A stretch of 64,000 nt of DNA from Mogibacterium sp. (GTDB taxonomy: Bacteria > Bacillota > Clostridia > Peptostreptococcales > Anaerovoracaceae): assembly GCA_017433975.1 (NCBI GenBank), contig JAFRGD010000017.1, forward strand, positions 124,001 through 188,000. The letters are read 5' to 3'. The notes beneath the pieces were generated by a model. It was not told the origin of the DNA. It saw nothing but the letters and a program-made list of their open reading frames with translations, and ran no database searches. The position numbers and the translations under genes are program-made. Positions 9,426-17,613 of the stretch are shown in pieces (within the stretch, counting starts at the first letter, position 1; each line of letters opens with the position of its first letter).

Positions 9426-10442
9426 ATGGACCTCGGATACCTCAGAAGAATCGCCGGCGGCTTTGACGCCGGCGTCGTTGCGGACTGCGTGAACGAATGC
9501 GCCAAGCGCTCCGGCAAGAGCAAGGCGTTCATTTACGCGGACATGTTGCAGTGCATCCCGCTCTACGGAGCCGGCTGGCACGACTACATGCTTTTTGAAT
9601 TCTACAACCTCAACGCGGTGCAGCGCGCGACGTACATGACGCGCATCAAGAACCGCAAGATGACGAGCTTTCTCAACCCGGACGAGTCGCTGGTCAACCT
9701 CATTGACAACAAGTGCACGTTCAACGAGCTTTACGACGAATTCCTGGGGCGCGACTGGCGCGACCTGCACAAGACGTCGGACGCGGAGCTCGAGGACTTC
9801 GTCAGCGGCAAGGACTATATCTTCGCAAAGCCTGCGGAGGGCGAGTCGGGCAAGGGAATCGAGAAGCTCCGGATCGCGGACTTCAACGGCCCGCACGACG
9901 TGGTGGTTTACCTGCGCCGCGCGGACAAGCGGTTTGAACTGGTCGAGAACGTACTCGAGCAGCACCCGGACCTCAACCGCCTCTACCCGCATTCGGTCAA
10001 CTGCCTCCGCATGGTCACGATCGTCTGGAACGCGGTTCCGCGCATCATCTACGCGGTGCTCAAGACCGGCAACCACGGCAAGTTCGTCGACAACCTCGAG
10101 AACGGCGGCTACGCTTGCCACATGGACGTGAATACGGGCCTCGTCATCGGCCCGGGCCACACCAACACGATGGACCTCGTCGAAGTGCACCCGGCGACCG
10201 GCGTCCGGTTCGTCGGCTTCCAGGTTCCGTATTATAAAGAAGTCTGTGACATGCTCAAACGCGCCGCGATGGTGACGCCGGACGTCCGCTACATCGGCTG
10301 GGACGTCTGCGTGACGCCGACGGGGCCGGTCATCATCGAGGCCAACCCGTACACCGGCTACGACTTCCCGCAGCTCCCGGACTACAGCCAGCCGAAGGAA
10401 GGCTACATTTCCATGATCCGAAAGGCCGGCGTGCCGATTTAA
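9426..10442 (+). CDS. Sugar-transfer-associated ATP-grasp protein
   Basis: A 338-residue protein resembling the ATP-grasp family found with cell-surface polysaccharide and glycosyltransfer genes (ATPgrasp_ST). The visible ATP-grasp elements are FAKPAEGESGKGIEKL near residue 135 (ATP-binding Lys and glycine loop), NCLRMVTIVW near 195, and GWDVCVTPTGPVIIEANPY near 295-315 (metal-binding Glu/Asn). Family members are expected to make an amide or peptide bond through an acyl-phosphate; the substrate is unknown. No glycosyltransferases lie nearby. It starts after AAAGGACA and its stop abuts the MATE gene start. Confidence 0.8.
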   Translation: MDLGYLRRIAGGFDAGVVADCVNECAKRSGKSKAFIYADMLQCIPLYGAGWHDYMLFEFYNLNAVQRATYMTRIKNRKMTSFLNPDESLVNLIDNKCTFNELYDEFLGRDWRDLHKTSDAELEDFVSGKDYIFAKPAEGESGKGIEKLRIADFNGPHDVVVYLRRADKRFELVENVLEQHPDLNRLYPHSVNCLRMVTIVWNAVPRIIYAVLKTGNHGKFVDNLENGGYACHMDVNTGLVIGPGHTNTMDLVEVHPATGVRFVGFQVPYYKEVCDMLKRAAMVTPDVRYIGWDVCVTPTGPVIIEANPYTGYDFPQLPDYSQPKEGYISMIRKAGVPI

Positions 10443-11810
10443 ATGAGCGTTCGGGAGAAGTATTTTACAACAGATAAACACTTTTACGAGGCGACGGCGC
10501 GCATCACCGTCCCGATGGCTCTCCAGAACATTTTGATCAGCTGCATGTCGATGGTCGACACGCTGATGGTTTCCTGGATCGGGATGGTGTCGGCGGTCGG
10601 TACGGCCGCTCAGGTCGACGTCCTCCACAGCATGATCGTCTTCGGGTGCACCGGCGGCGTCGGCATCTTTGCGTCGCAGTTCAACGGCGCGGGGGACAAG
10701 CACAATCTGAAGCGCTGCATGGGCCTCGGCCTGACGTTGTCGTTTGCGAATTCCATTTTCTGGTTTTTCCTGGCGACGGTCGCGGGGGAACAGATCCTGC
10801 GCTTTTACATGGACGATCCGGCGGTCGTGGCGAACGGCCTGCTGTATCTGTCCATTTTTAAGTACAGCCTCTTCCTGACGTCGTACAACTTCGCGTTTTC
10901 CAACATGTACCGCAGCATCGGGAAGCCGCGGATCGCGCTGATCTGCTCCATCGTCGGCTCGGTCACGAACGTGTTGTTCAACTGGCTGCTGATCTTCGGC
11001 GTCGGCCCGTTCCCGGAGATGGGGGTACGCGGCGCGGCGCTCGGGACGGTCATCGGCCAGCTCGTGGCGGCGGCGCTGCTCACGGTCGTCGCGATTCGGA
11101 CGCAGCAACCGTTCATCGGACCGCTCCGGGAGATGTTCGGCCTCGACATGGACTTCGTACAGCCGATTTTCGCCAGAATCGCCCCGCTCATCATCAACGA
11201 AGGTCTGTTCGGCGTCGGGCAGACGCTCTTCGTCAAAGCCTTCGGGCTGCTCGGGACCGCCCAGATGGACGCGTATTACATCGGCAACCAGATCTACAAC
11301 TTCGTGACGTTCCTCATTTACGGGTACGGCGGCGCGGTGCAGATCATGCTCGGGACCAGGCTCGGCAGCGGAGACATCGAGGGGGCCAAGCGGGAGTGCA
11401 ATTATCACATCGGCCTCGCCACGATCCTCGCGGCGTTCCTCGTGACGGTCCTGATCATCCTCGCGAAGCCGCTCGTGGCGCTCTTCGGGCAGGACGAGGC
11501 GACGTCGTCGCTCGCGGTGACGATCGTGTTCGTTTTTGCGGTCAAGGCCGCGCTGCGGATGTACAACTTCCTGATCTTCTGCATCCTGCGGGCCGGTGGG
11601 GATGCCAAGATCATTCAGTTCCTCGACTCCGGGCTGGAGTGGCTGGTCGGGCTTCCGTGCGCCTTCCTCAGCGTCACGGTGTTCCACCTGAAGGGCATCG
11701 CGCTGGTCCTGCTCATCGCGCAGATCGAGCAGCTGGTGCGCATGATCCTCGGCATGAAGCGGGTCCGAACCTATAAATGGGCTGAGGACCTCACCAAACT
11801 CGTCAATTAA
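10443..11810 (+). CDS. MATE family efflux transporter
   Basis: A 455-residue membrane protein with 12 predicted helices in two similar halves, as in MATE multidrug/sodium antiporters. N-terminal features include ITVPMALQNILISCMSMVDTLMVSWIG and GGVGIFASQFNGAG; the second half contains PLIINEGLFGVGQTLFVKAFG and GGAVQIMLGTRLGSGD. The ATG follows the stop of the ATP-grasp gene directly (TAA ATG), which suggests translational coupling. Substrate cannot be inferred. Confidence 0.9.
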   Translation: MSVREKYFTTDKHFYEATARITVPMALQNILISCMSMVDTLMVSWIGMVSAVGTAAQVDVLHSMIVFGCTGGVGIFASQFNGAGDKHNLKRCMGLGLTLSFANSIFWFFLATVAGEQILRFYMDDPAVVANGLLYLSIFKYSLFLTSYNFAFSNMYRSIGKPRIALICSIVGSVTNVLFNWLLIFGVGPFPEMGVRGAALGTVIGQLVAAALLTVVAIRTQQPFIGPLREMFGLDMDFVQPIFARIAPLIINEGLFGVGQTLFVKAFGLLGTAQMDAYYIGNQIYNFVTFLIYGYGGAVQIMLGTRLGSGDIEGAKRECNYHIGLATILAAFLVTVLIILAKPLVALFGQDEATSSLAVTIVFVFAVKAALRMYNFLIFCILRAGGDAKIIQFLDSGLEWLVGLPCAFLSVTVFHLKGIALVLLIAQIEQLVRMILGMKRVRTYKWAEDLTKLVN

Positions 11811-11853
11811 TATAAATTTGAATAAATACTATCATTGAAAGGAGACTTACAAC

Positions 11854-12330
11854 ATGGTTATGACACCTGCCGTAGAGGCGCTCGAGGCAGCGGGCGCGAA
11901 GTACAGATTTCTGGAGGTTCCGGGGTCGGTCAGCGGAGAGGATTACTGCAAAGCGGTCAATGAATTGGTAGGGAAGGACGTTTCGGACCGGGTGTACAAG
12001 ACGCTCGTCATGCAGGGAAATTCCGGCACGGTTTACGTGTTCGCGATTCCGGCGCTCAGCAAGCTGGCGCAGCGGCAGGTGGCGCGGGCGCTCGGGGAGA
12101 AGGAGCTCCAGATGCTGAAGCCGATCGACCTCAAGAAGCTGACCGGTTACGTGCACGGCGGCTGCTCGCCGCTCGGCATGAAGCACCAGTACCGGACGAT
12201 TCTCGATGAGGTCGCCGGGGAGCAGGAGACGATCATGATCAACGGCGGCGGTGGCGGCTACCTGGTCGAGCTGTCGCTCGAGGAGTTCGGCAAGGCCCTG
12301 CCGTACGAACTGATGCCGCTGAAGAAGTAA
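11854..12330 (+). CDS. ybaK: Cys-tRNA(Pro)/Cys-tRNA(Cys) deacylase, YbaK/EbsC family
   Basis: A 158-residue single-domain aminoacyl-tRNA editing protein. It hydrolyses misacylated tRNA, typically Cys-tRNA(Pro), in trans. The fold is indicated by DVSDRVYKTLVMQGNSG near residue 43, the conserved catalytic-type Lys in that strand, and GYVHGGCSPLGMKHQYRT near 108-125, which is the family's GG.SP.G signature. It has a GGAG ribosome site nine bases before the ATG. A hairpin terminator follows. Confidence 0.92.
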   Translation: MVMTPAVEALEAAGAKYRFLEVPGSVSGEDYCKAVNELVGKDVSDRVYKTLVMQGNSGTVYVFAIPALSKLAQRQVARALGEKELQMLKPIDLKKLTGYVHGGCSPLGMKHQYRTILDEVAGEQETIMINGGGGGYLVELSLEEFGKALPYELMPLKK

Positions 12331-12375
12331 GCGCGGGTCGAAAAACATTAGAATACCGAAAAGCGGAAAAAATAC

Positions 12376-12398
12376 GCCCTGACCAATCCGGTCAGGGC
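12376..12398. terminator. Hairpin between convergent ybaK and M28 peptidase genes
   Basis: GCCCTGACC (12376-12384) and GGTCAGGGC (12390-12398) form a perfect 9-bp stem with a 5-base loop. T tracts are weak on the plus side and A-rich upstream, so it probably serves both convergent genes. Confidence 0.75.
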
Positions 12399-12422
12399 AT
12401 CATTTATATTGCACTTGGCGGG

Positions 12423-13727
12423 TTATTGCGGGCTGGCGAGGAGCAGGGCCGAGAGCAGCGGAGAAAAGATGTGGAAGTGTTCTTCTGCCCGCCCCGGGAA
12501 GTACGCGTTCAGGTTTTCCCACGTGTCGTATTCGGTGTTCATGAACATCCCGTGCTCGCCGAGGGAACTGTTGTACGTCTCGATGTAGCCGGTATAGGAT
12601 GTCCCGTAGATGTCGCCGTCGGCGCTCTCCGCGAACCAGTTGGTCGCTTCAAAGTAGATGTATTCGATGCCGTTGTCCATGTAATAGACGTGGTCGCTCG
12701 CCGGTATTGTTGCCGGGGACATCGCGTAGTTGTTGGCCGGCGCAGGGTTGTCCGGGGTCCAAGGATTGGTGTAAAGCGTGCGGGCCGTGATCTCCGGGCC
12801 GGTACCGTGCTCCGCGTAATAGCCGTCGAGGTCCGCCGTCCGCAGCACGCGGAAGCCGAGGTCCTCCGCGGTCGCGGCGGCAAAGTCGTACGCTTCGGTC
12901 GCCTGCGGCGGCGTCATGTCTTCGGGCTCCAGCGGTTCCATGAACTCCCCGGTGGTCCCTCCGTAGATGTTGCAGTAATCGCCGAAGGCCAGGCTGTCCA
13001 TGTTGATCATATAGATCGTACTGTCGATTTCTTCCCGGGTCATGTTTCTCGCGTTGTAGCCGCTCCCGATCATGCCGAACTCTTCGCCGTCAAAGAAGAT
13101 GTACTTTACCGTGAAGTGCGGTTGCGTGCCGTGAAGGCCCACGGCGGTCGCGAGGAGCAGTGCAGTACCGGAGCCGTTGTCACCAACCCCGTCTCCGTCG
13201 TAGTGCGCGCCGACGATGATCTGGCGCGACGGGTCTTCGCCCTCGACGGTGAGGATGATGTTGCGGCCCTCCAACACGTCAGCAGGGCCCCAGTTGACGC
13301 TGAACGGCTCAAGCTGGATCTGGTCGTCCGTGTACCCGGCCTGTTTCAGCTCGGACACGATCCACTCCTGCGCAGTCTCGTGGGCGTTCTCCTCGTCCGG
13401 GCGGTTGCTCTCGATGGCGGCCTCTCCGTAGCTGCGGTTCCTGAGGTGGGTGCCGAGGTATTCCAGATAGACCATGGCCTGGTCTGTGAAGTCGTATTCG
13501 GACGCGTTGTCCGCGGTCACGCGGGAGGACAGCATGCCGATCAGTTCGGCCGCGTCCTTTGCGTCGACAGGTGCGGTCGGGCCAGCTTCGTTCTCGGTGA
13601 CGTCTTCCTGCCCGGCGTTACCGGCGTCTTCCTGCCCGGCGTTACCGTTGCCGGCAGGTTTGGAGCAGGCGGCCAGCATGAGCAGGGCGGCGAGCAGAAG
13701 GATGAGAAGACGCTGCGTTTTTTTCAT
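12423..13727 (-). CDS. M28-family metallopeptidase lipoprotein
   Basis: A 434-residue exported aminopeptidase-like protein. The N-terminus MKKTQRLLILLLAALLMLA-AC is a lipoprotein signal with lipobox LAAC and Cys21 as the modified residue. A low-complexity spacer with two copies of NAGQEDAG-like sequence follows. The catalytic domain has the zinc ligand segment GAHYDGDGVGDNGSG, the FFDGEEFGMIGS segment (catalytic Glu), NMDS and a late ASDHVYYMD histidine. It probably trims peptides outside the membrane. The minus-strand frame stays open upstream to 14438, but the lipoprotein signal fixes the start at 13727. Its ribosome site is weak. Confidence 0.9.
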   Translation of the reverse strand: MKKTQRLLILLLAALLMLAACSKPAGNGNAGQEDAGNAGQEDVTENEAGPTAPVDAKDAAELIGMLSSRVTADNASEYDFTDQAMVYLEYLGTHLRNRSYGEAAIESNRPDEENAHETAQEWIVSELKQAGYTDDQIQLEPFSVNWGPADVLEGRNIILTVEGEDPSRQIIVGAHYDGDGVGDNGSGTALLLATAVGLHGTQPHFTVKYIFFDGEEFGMIGSGYNARNMTREEIDSTIYMINMDSLAFGDYCNIYGGTTGEFMEPLEPEDMTPPQATEAYDFAAATAEDLGFRVLRTADLDGYYAEHGTGPEITARTLYTNPWTPDNPAPANNYAMSPATIPASDHVYYMDNGIEYIYFEATNWFAESADGDIYGTSYTGYIETYNSSLGEHGMFMNTEYDTWENLNAYFPGRAEEHFHIFSPLLSALLLASPQ

Positions 13728-13774
13728 GATGCGAATATCCGTATATCTTTCTTTGTGCGTTTTATTGTTGAAAA

Positions 13775-14329
13775 TTAGTTGGCGGAGCCCATGCGGGCGT
13801 ACACGTGGAAGAGGAAGTGCGCGGCGACGGCGCCGACGGCGATCTGCAGGATGTTGAACGGGATGCCGGCGAGCGGGACGACCCAGTTGCCGTAGATGAC
13901 GCCCTCGGCGACGTAGTAGCCGGCTGCGGTCCAGGCCGCGGCGAGCGTATAGAAGGCGGCGCGGATGGCGCCGTCGCGGAAGTCCGCAGAACGGGCCGGC
14001 TCCTCCGGGACCTCGCCTGTACGGTTGCCCTTGCGGATCATGGCCTGTGCCTGCGCGACGAGGAGGGCGGTTCCGACTTTGATGAAGATCGTCCAAGGCG
14101 CCCAGACGGCAAAGCCGCCGATGACGTCCGCGAGCGCAGCCCCGGCGCCGCCCGCAAAGCAGGCCTGCCGGCGCGGCAGCATGAGCGCTCCGAGGATCAC
14201 AAAAACGTCCCCGAAGTGGATGTACCCCAGCCCGACCGGGACTTTGAAGAACGTCGTCGCGGCGAAGACCATCGCCGTGAGCATCGCGGTGATCGTCAGT
14301 GAAGTTGTTTTCGCGCTTTGCCTCGTCAT
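13775..14329 (-). CDS. ECF transporter S component (candidate vitamin B6 type)
   Basis: A small membrane protein of 184 residues with about five or six helices. VPVGLGYIHFGDVFVILGA near the N-terminus is the region conserved in ECF substrate-binding components, and GGAGAALADVIGGF follows. Such S components capture a vitamin and use a shared EcfA/A'/T module, not seen here, for uptake. The longer frame begins at 14359, but a GGAGGG ribosome site just before the ATG at 14329 decides this start. It is divergent from a MocR/PdxR-like regulator, so a pyridoxine or pyridoxal substrate is a reasonable guess, not shown. It precedes the peptidase lipoprotein on the same strand by about 47 bases. Confidence 0.8.
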   Translation of the reverse strand: MTRQSAKTTSLTITAMLTAMVFAATTFFKVPVGLGYIHFGDVFVILGALMLPRRQACFAGGAGAALADVIGGFAVWAPWTIFIKVGTALLVAQAQAMIRKGNRTGEVPEEPARSADFRDGAIRAAFYTLAAAWTAAGYYVAEGVIYGNWVVPLAGIPFNILQIAVGAVAAHFLFHVYARMGSAN

Positions 14330-14352
14330 GGCACCCTCCGATGACTCTTTGT

Positions 14353-14382
14353 TTGACATATGATACCATGATACTGTATACT
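14353..14382 (+). promoter_or_regulatory. MocR promoter with ATGATAC direct repeats in the spacer
   Basis: TTGACA (14353-14358) and TATACT (14377-14382) are separated by 18 bases. The spacer contains ATGATAC twice (14360-14366 and 14368-14374) with one base between. Direct repeats overlapping the promoter are typical of MocR-family operators. On the other strand a candidate TTGCAT, 16 bases, TATCAT promoter for the ECF gene runs through the same repeats. Confidence 0.65.
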
Positions 14383-14438
14383 ATTAAATATGCAAAGTCA
14401 GTACTTTTAGGGATGACAGAAAGCGGTAGAAAAGGCAA

Positions 14439-15893
14439 ATGAACGGCATTATTCTGACATTAGATCACAGTTCGGACAAAAGTCTGTATGTACAGATTTA
14501 CGGCGAGCTCAAGAAACGCATCCTGGACGGCGACCTGCCGGAGGGGACGCGGCTTCCGTCGCTCCGGAGCTTCGCGGAGGAGAACCAGGTCAGCCTGACG
14601 ACGGTGCAGAACGCGTACGATCAGCTGGCGGTCGAGGGCTACGTCGAGAGCCGGGATCGCTCCGGTTACTACGTCGCGGGCAACATCGCGGAGGCGGCGA
14701 GCGGCGTGCGGCCGCAGGGGAGCGGTGAGGAGAGCGGCCTGGAGGAGATCCTTTCGTGGGACGGCCGCAGGGCGTATTCCGAGTACGCTTCCACGGGTCC
14801 GCAGACCCTGTTCCACGATGAAGAGGGCTTCGACTTCTCCAAGTGGAAGAAATGCATGAACCGGGTGTTCAACGAGTACCCGCACCTCCTGCAGACGGAG
14901 GCGGACGTGCAGGGCGAGCCGTCGCTCCGGTACGAGATCGCGAAATACCTCTACACCAGCCGCGGCGTCAAGTGCGGGCCGGAGCAGATCGTCATCGGCG
15001 CGGGCTCCCAGTCGCTCGCGACACACCTCGTCCGCGTGCTGCGGGCGCGGGGCATCCGCCACGCGGCGACGGAGTACCCGGGCTACGGGCCGATCCGGGA
15101 GATCTTTTCGGATGAAGGGTTCAACATTTCGGACGTTTCGGTGAACGACGTGGGTATCACCATTGAGAAACTCCCGACCAACCTGCGGAGCGTGGTCTAC
15201 GTCAGCCCGTCCAACCAGTTCCCGACCGGGGCGGTCATGCCGATCCGGCGCCGGTACGAGCTCCTGCGGTGGGCCAGCGAGAACGACAGCTACATCCTAG
15301 AGGACGACTACGACAGCGAGCTCCGCTACACGGGCCAGCCGATTCCGGCGCTCAAGAGCCTGGACAGCGAGGACCGCGTGATCTACATGGGGTCCTTCTC
15401 GGCGACGCTCTTCGCCGCGATCAAGATCAACTACATGGTGCTCCCGGCGGACCTCATCGAGGTCTTCAACACGATCAAGGACCGCTACAGCCAGACCTGC
15501 TCCAAGGCCGAGCAGATCTGCCTGGCGCTTTACATGGAGGACGGGTACTTCTACCGCCACATCAAGAAGTGCCGCAAGGCCAACGCGGACAAGCTCGAGC
15601 ACACGATCGGGCTCTTCGAAGCGAACGGCGGGGAGGACTTCCAGGCGCTCGACTCCAAGTCCGGCCTCGGCTTGATGTTACGGGTCCGGAGCAGCCTCAC
15701 CCCGGCAAAGCTGTGCGAAATCGGCCGGTCGCTCGGCCTCGCGATGGTTCCAATCGATGAGATGAGCACCGATAATGAGAAGGTCCTTTTCTTCTACTAT
15801 TACCGCGTTTCCGCGTCGCTCCTCCGGATCCTGGTCAAGATGTACGTGGCCAACGTCCGGCGGGCCGAAGCCGACCGCGCGCGCCATTGGTAA
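14439..15893 (+). CDS. MocR/PdxR-family GntR-type regulator lacking the PLP lysine
   Basis: A 484-residue regulator: an N-terminal GntR winged helix (about residues 5-75, with YGELKKRILDGDLPEGTRLPS and SFAEENQVSLTTVQNAYDQL) joined to a fold-type-I aminotransferase-like domain. The effector domain keeps SPSNQFPTGAVMP near 258 and LEDDYDSELRY near 287-297 (the Asp expected to contact the pyridine nitrogen). At the expected Schiff-base position, FSKTL is replaced by FSATL with Ala322. MocR proteins usually sense PLP or an amino compound and often control vitamin B6 genes. It is divergent from the ECF S component. Covalent PLP binding is doubtful, so the effector is open. Confidence 0.88.
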   Translation: MNGIILTLDHSSDKSLYVQIYGELKKRILDGDLPEGTRLPSLRSFAEENQVSLTTVQNAYDQLAVEGYVESRDRSGYYVAGNIAEAASGVRPQGSGEESGLEEILSWDGRRAYSEYASTGPQTLFHDEEGFDFSKWKKCMNRVFNEYPHLLQTEADVQGEPSLRYEIAKYLYTSRGVKCGPEQIVIGAGSQSLATHLVRVLRARGIRHAATEYPGYGPIREIFSDEGFNISDVSVNDVGITIEKLPTNLRSVVYVSPSNQFPTGAVMPIRRRYELLRWASENDSYILEDDYDSELRYTGQPIPALKSLDSEDRVIYMGSFSATLFAAIKINYMVLPADLIEVFNTIKDRYSQTCSKAEQICLALYMEDGYFYRHIKKCRKANADKLEHTIGLFEANGGEDFQALDSKSGLGLMLRVRSSLTPAKLCEIGRSLGLAMVPIDEMSTDNEKVLFFYYYRVSASLLRILVKMYVANVRRAEADRARHW

Positions 15894-15913
15894 AAACGTG
15901 TGAAAACGCGTGG

Positions 15914-15939
15914 TGAAAACGGGGACGGTTCCGTTTTCA
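15914..15939. repeat. GGGGACGGTTCC-type palindromic element, copy 1
   Basis: Arms TGAAAACGG and CCGTTTTCA form a perfect 9-bp stem around GGACGGTT, right after the MocR stop. A closely similar copy lies at 48403-48430. Two copies in intergenic positions suggest a REP-like dispersed element. Confidence 0.6.
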
Positions 15940-15969
15940 TCTGTTTTAAGAATCGGGGAGACTGCTTTT

Positions 15970-16713
15970 ATGACGATGACTGAAGTCAAACGCATCGCGT
16001 TCGATGCGATTGATTCGACCAATACGTATTCAAAAGAGATGGACGGCGCGGTGTACGATGCGCCGGGCGGCGGGAGTCGGCCCGTGCTCGTGACGGCGGT
16101 AGAGCAGATCGCCGGCCGCGGGCGGTACGGCCGGAGTTTTCACTCGCCGCGCGGCACGGGAATCTACATGACCTATTCGTTCCGGCCGGCGTTCCCGCAG
16201 ACGGACTCCGCCCGCACGACGCTGGTGACCGCGGCGGTCGTCCATCAGGTCTTGTCGCGGCATACGGACGACGCATTGACGATTAAATGGGTCAACGACA
16301 TCTACCGCCGCGGCCGCAAGCTCGTCGGCATCCTCGTGGAGGGCGTGCCGGCGGTCCCGGGCGAAGAACCGGCCTCAAGGAGCCAAACGGTTCCGGGCGG
16401 CGGGACCGCCGCAGCGTCGAACGCCACGAACGCCGCCACAGCCGACCCAGGCGCGGCGCCGTTCGACCGGCTCGTCATCGGCATCGGGGCCAACCTGTAC
16501 CCGGCGCCGGTCCCGCCGGACCTCGCGGACAAGGTCGGCTTCCTCTTTGACGCGGCGCCGGAAGCCGCAGCCGCGGCAGAGCAGGTCCGCGAGGCCATCA
16601 TCGACGAGATCGCAGCCGGCCTGACCGAGGCGTTCTTCCGCGACCCGTACGACCCATCGGGCTACATCGACTATTACAAGCAACACTGTTTTAACTATCC
16701 GGACAACATCTGA
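15970..16713 (+). CDS. birA: Biotin-[acetyl-CoA-carboxylase] ligase, without HTH domain
   Basis: A 247-residue biotin protein ligase that activates biotin as biotinyl-AMP and attaches it to carboxyl-carrier proteins. Motifs are DSTNTYSKE near residue 18, AGRGRYGRSFHSPRGTGIYMT near 50-70, and KWVNDIYRRGRKLVGILVE near 107-125 (catalytic lysine region). It has no N-terminal helix-turn-helix, so it is the monofunctional type. An Ala/Gly/Thr-rich insert follows the VEG strand, before RLVIGIGANLY. The open frame begins at 15910 inside a palindromic repeat; the ATG at 15970 after GGGGAGA is the better start. Confidence 0.92.
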   Translation: MTMTEVKRIAFDAIDSTNTYSKEMDGAVYDAPGGGSRPVLVTAVEQIAGRGRYGRSFHSPRGTGIYMTYSFRPAFPQTDSARTTLVTAAVVHQVLSRHTDDALTIKWVNDIYRRGRKLVGILVEGVPAVPGEEPASRSQTVPGGGTAAASNATNAATADPGAAPFDRLVIGIGANLYPAPVPPDLADKVGFLFDAAPEAAAAAEQVREAIIDEIAAGLTEAFFRDPYDPSGYIDYYKQHCFNYPDNI

Positions 16714-16816
16714 GTATGACGGACAAGGCCGGAGCGCAAATAAACAGTAGAGAAATCCGGCGAAATATGATAAAATATATCAAGTTTTTGAAGGCGCATC
16801 GGCGAGGGGAGCGGGC

Positions 16817-17587
16817 ATGTACAACATCCTTATAAGCACCGATGACGGCATCGACTCCATCGGGCTCACCGAGCTGGTCCGGTCGGTCTCGGCGTACGCC
16901 AAGGTGTACGTGGCGGCGCCGGCCCGGCAGCAGAGCGCCAAGGCCATGAGCATTTCGGCGTTCCGGGACCGCATGCGCGCGTACGAAGTCCCGCTTGAGG
17001 GAGCGGAGCTCGCGTTCATCGTGGACGGCACGCCGTCGGACTGCGTCAAGTTCGGCCTGCAGATGTGCCGGGAGCGCGGCGTCGAGATCGACTTCGTCCT
17101 CGGCGGCATCAACCTCGGCGCCAACGTGGGTATGGACACGCACTATTCAGGGACGGTCGCCTGCGCGTTCGAAGGGGCGCTTCAGGGCTATCACGCCGCG
17201 GCGCTTTCCGTCGCGGGACACCTCGCGACCCACTTCGAGTACATCTGCAGCCTGGTACCGATGCTGATCCGCCTTTCAGAGGGACTCAGCACCGACACGG
17301 TGCTCAACGTCAACGCGCCGGACCTTCCGCCGGACGAGATCCGCGGCATTCAGGTCCGCAGGGGCGGCGGGCGGTGCTTCGACATCCGGTACGTCCCGGA
17401 CAACGAGCCGCGCATGTACTACTGTGAAGGATACCTTCTGGACCGCCCGGACAGCGCGGAGGACACCGATGTGGCCGCTTTGTATAACGGGTACGCGGTC
17501 ATCACCCCGCAGACCCTTAGCCGGACGGACTTCGCCGCGCTGGAACAATTATCGAAAGCCGTTATCGCAACAGATAGTCATTCATAA
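16817..17587 (+). CDS. surE: 5'/3'-nucleotidase SurE
   Basis: A 256-residue SurE-family phosphatase that removes phosphate from nucleoside monophosphates using a divalent metal. The N-terminal ISTDDGIDSIG supplies the DD metal ligands (the family usually reads TNDDG), APARQQSAKAMSIS near residue 34-48 has the Ser ligand, and GGINLGANVGMDTHYSGTVACA near 95-115 carries the Asn ligand and active-site residues. Ribosome site GAGGGGAG. The AT-rich stretch before it (16765-16780) may hold a -10, but no convincing -35 is present. Confidence 0.92.
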   Translation: MYNILISTDDGIDSIGLTELVRSVSAYAKVYVAAPARQQSAKAMSISAFRDRMRAYEVPLEGAELAFIVDGTPSDCVKFGLQMCRERGVEIDFVLGGINLGANVGMDTHYSGTVACAFEGALQGYHAAALSVAGHLATHFEYICSLVPMLIRLSEGLSTDTVLNVNAPDLPPDEIRGIQVRRGGGRCFDIRYVPDNEPRMYYCEGYLLDRPDSAEDTDVAALYNGYAVITPQTLSRTDFAALEQLSKAVIATDSHS

Positions 17588-17613
17588 ACCGTTTATCATA
17601 AGGAGGACAAGAG

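Noticed and set aside
12423..14438. One 671-residue minus-strand gene
   Set aside because: The first ~237 residues are out-of-frame translation of the ECF S component and its promoter; the lipoprotein leader at 13727 marks the true start.
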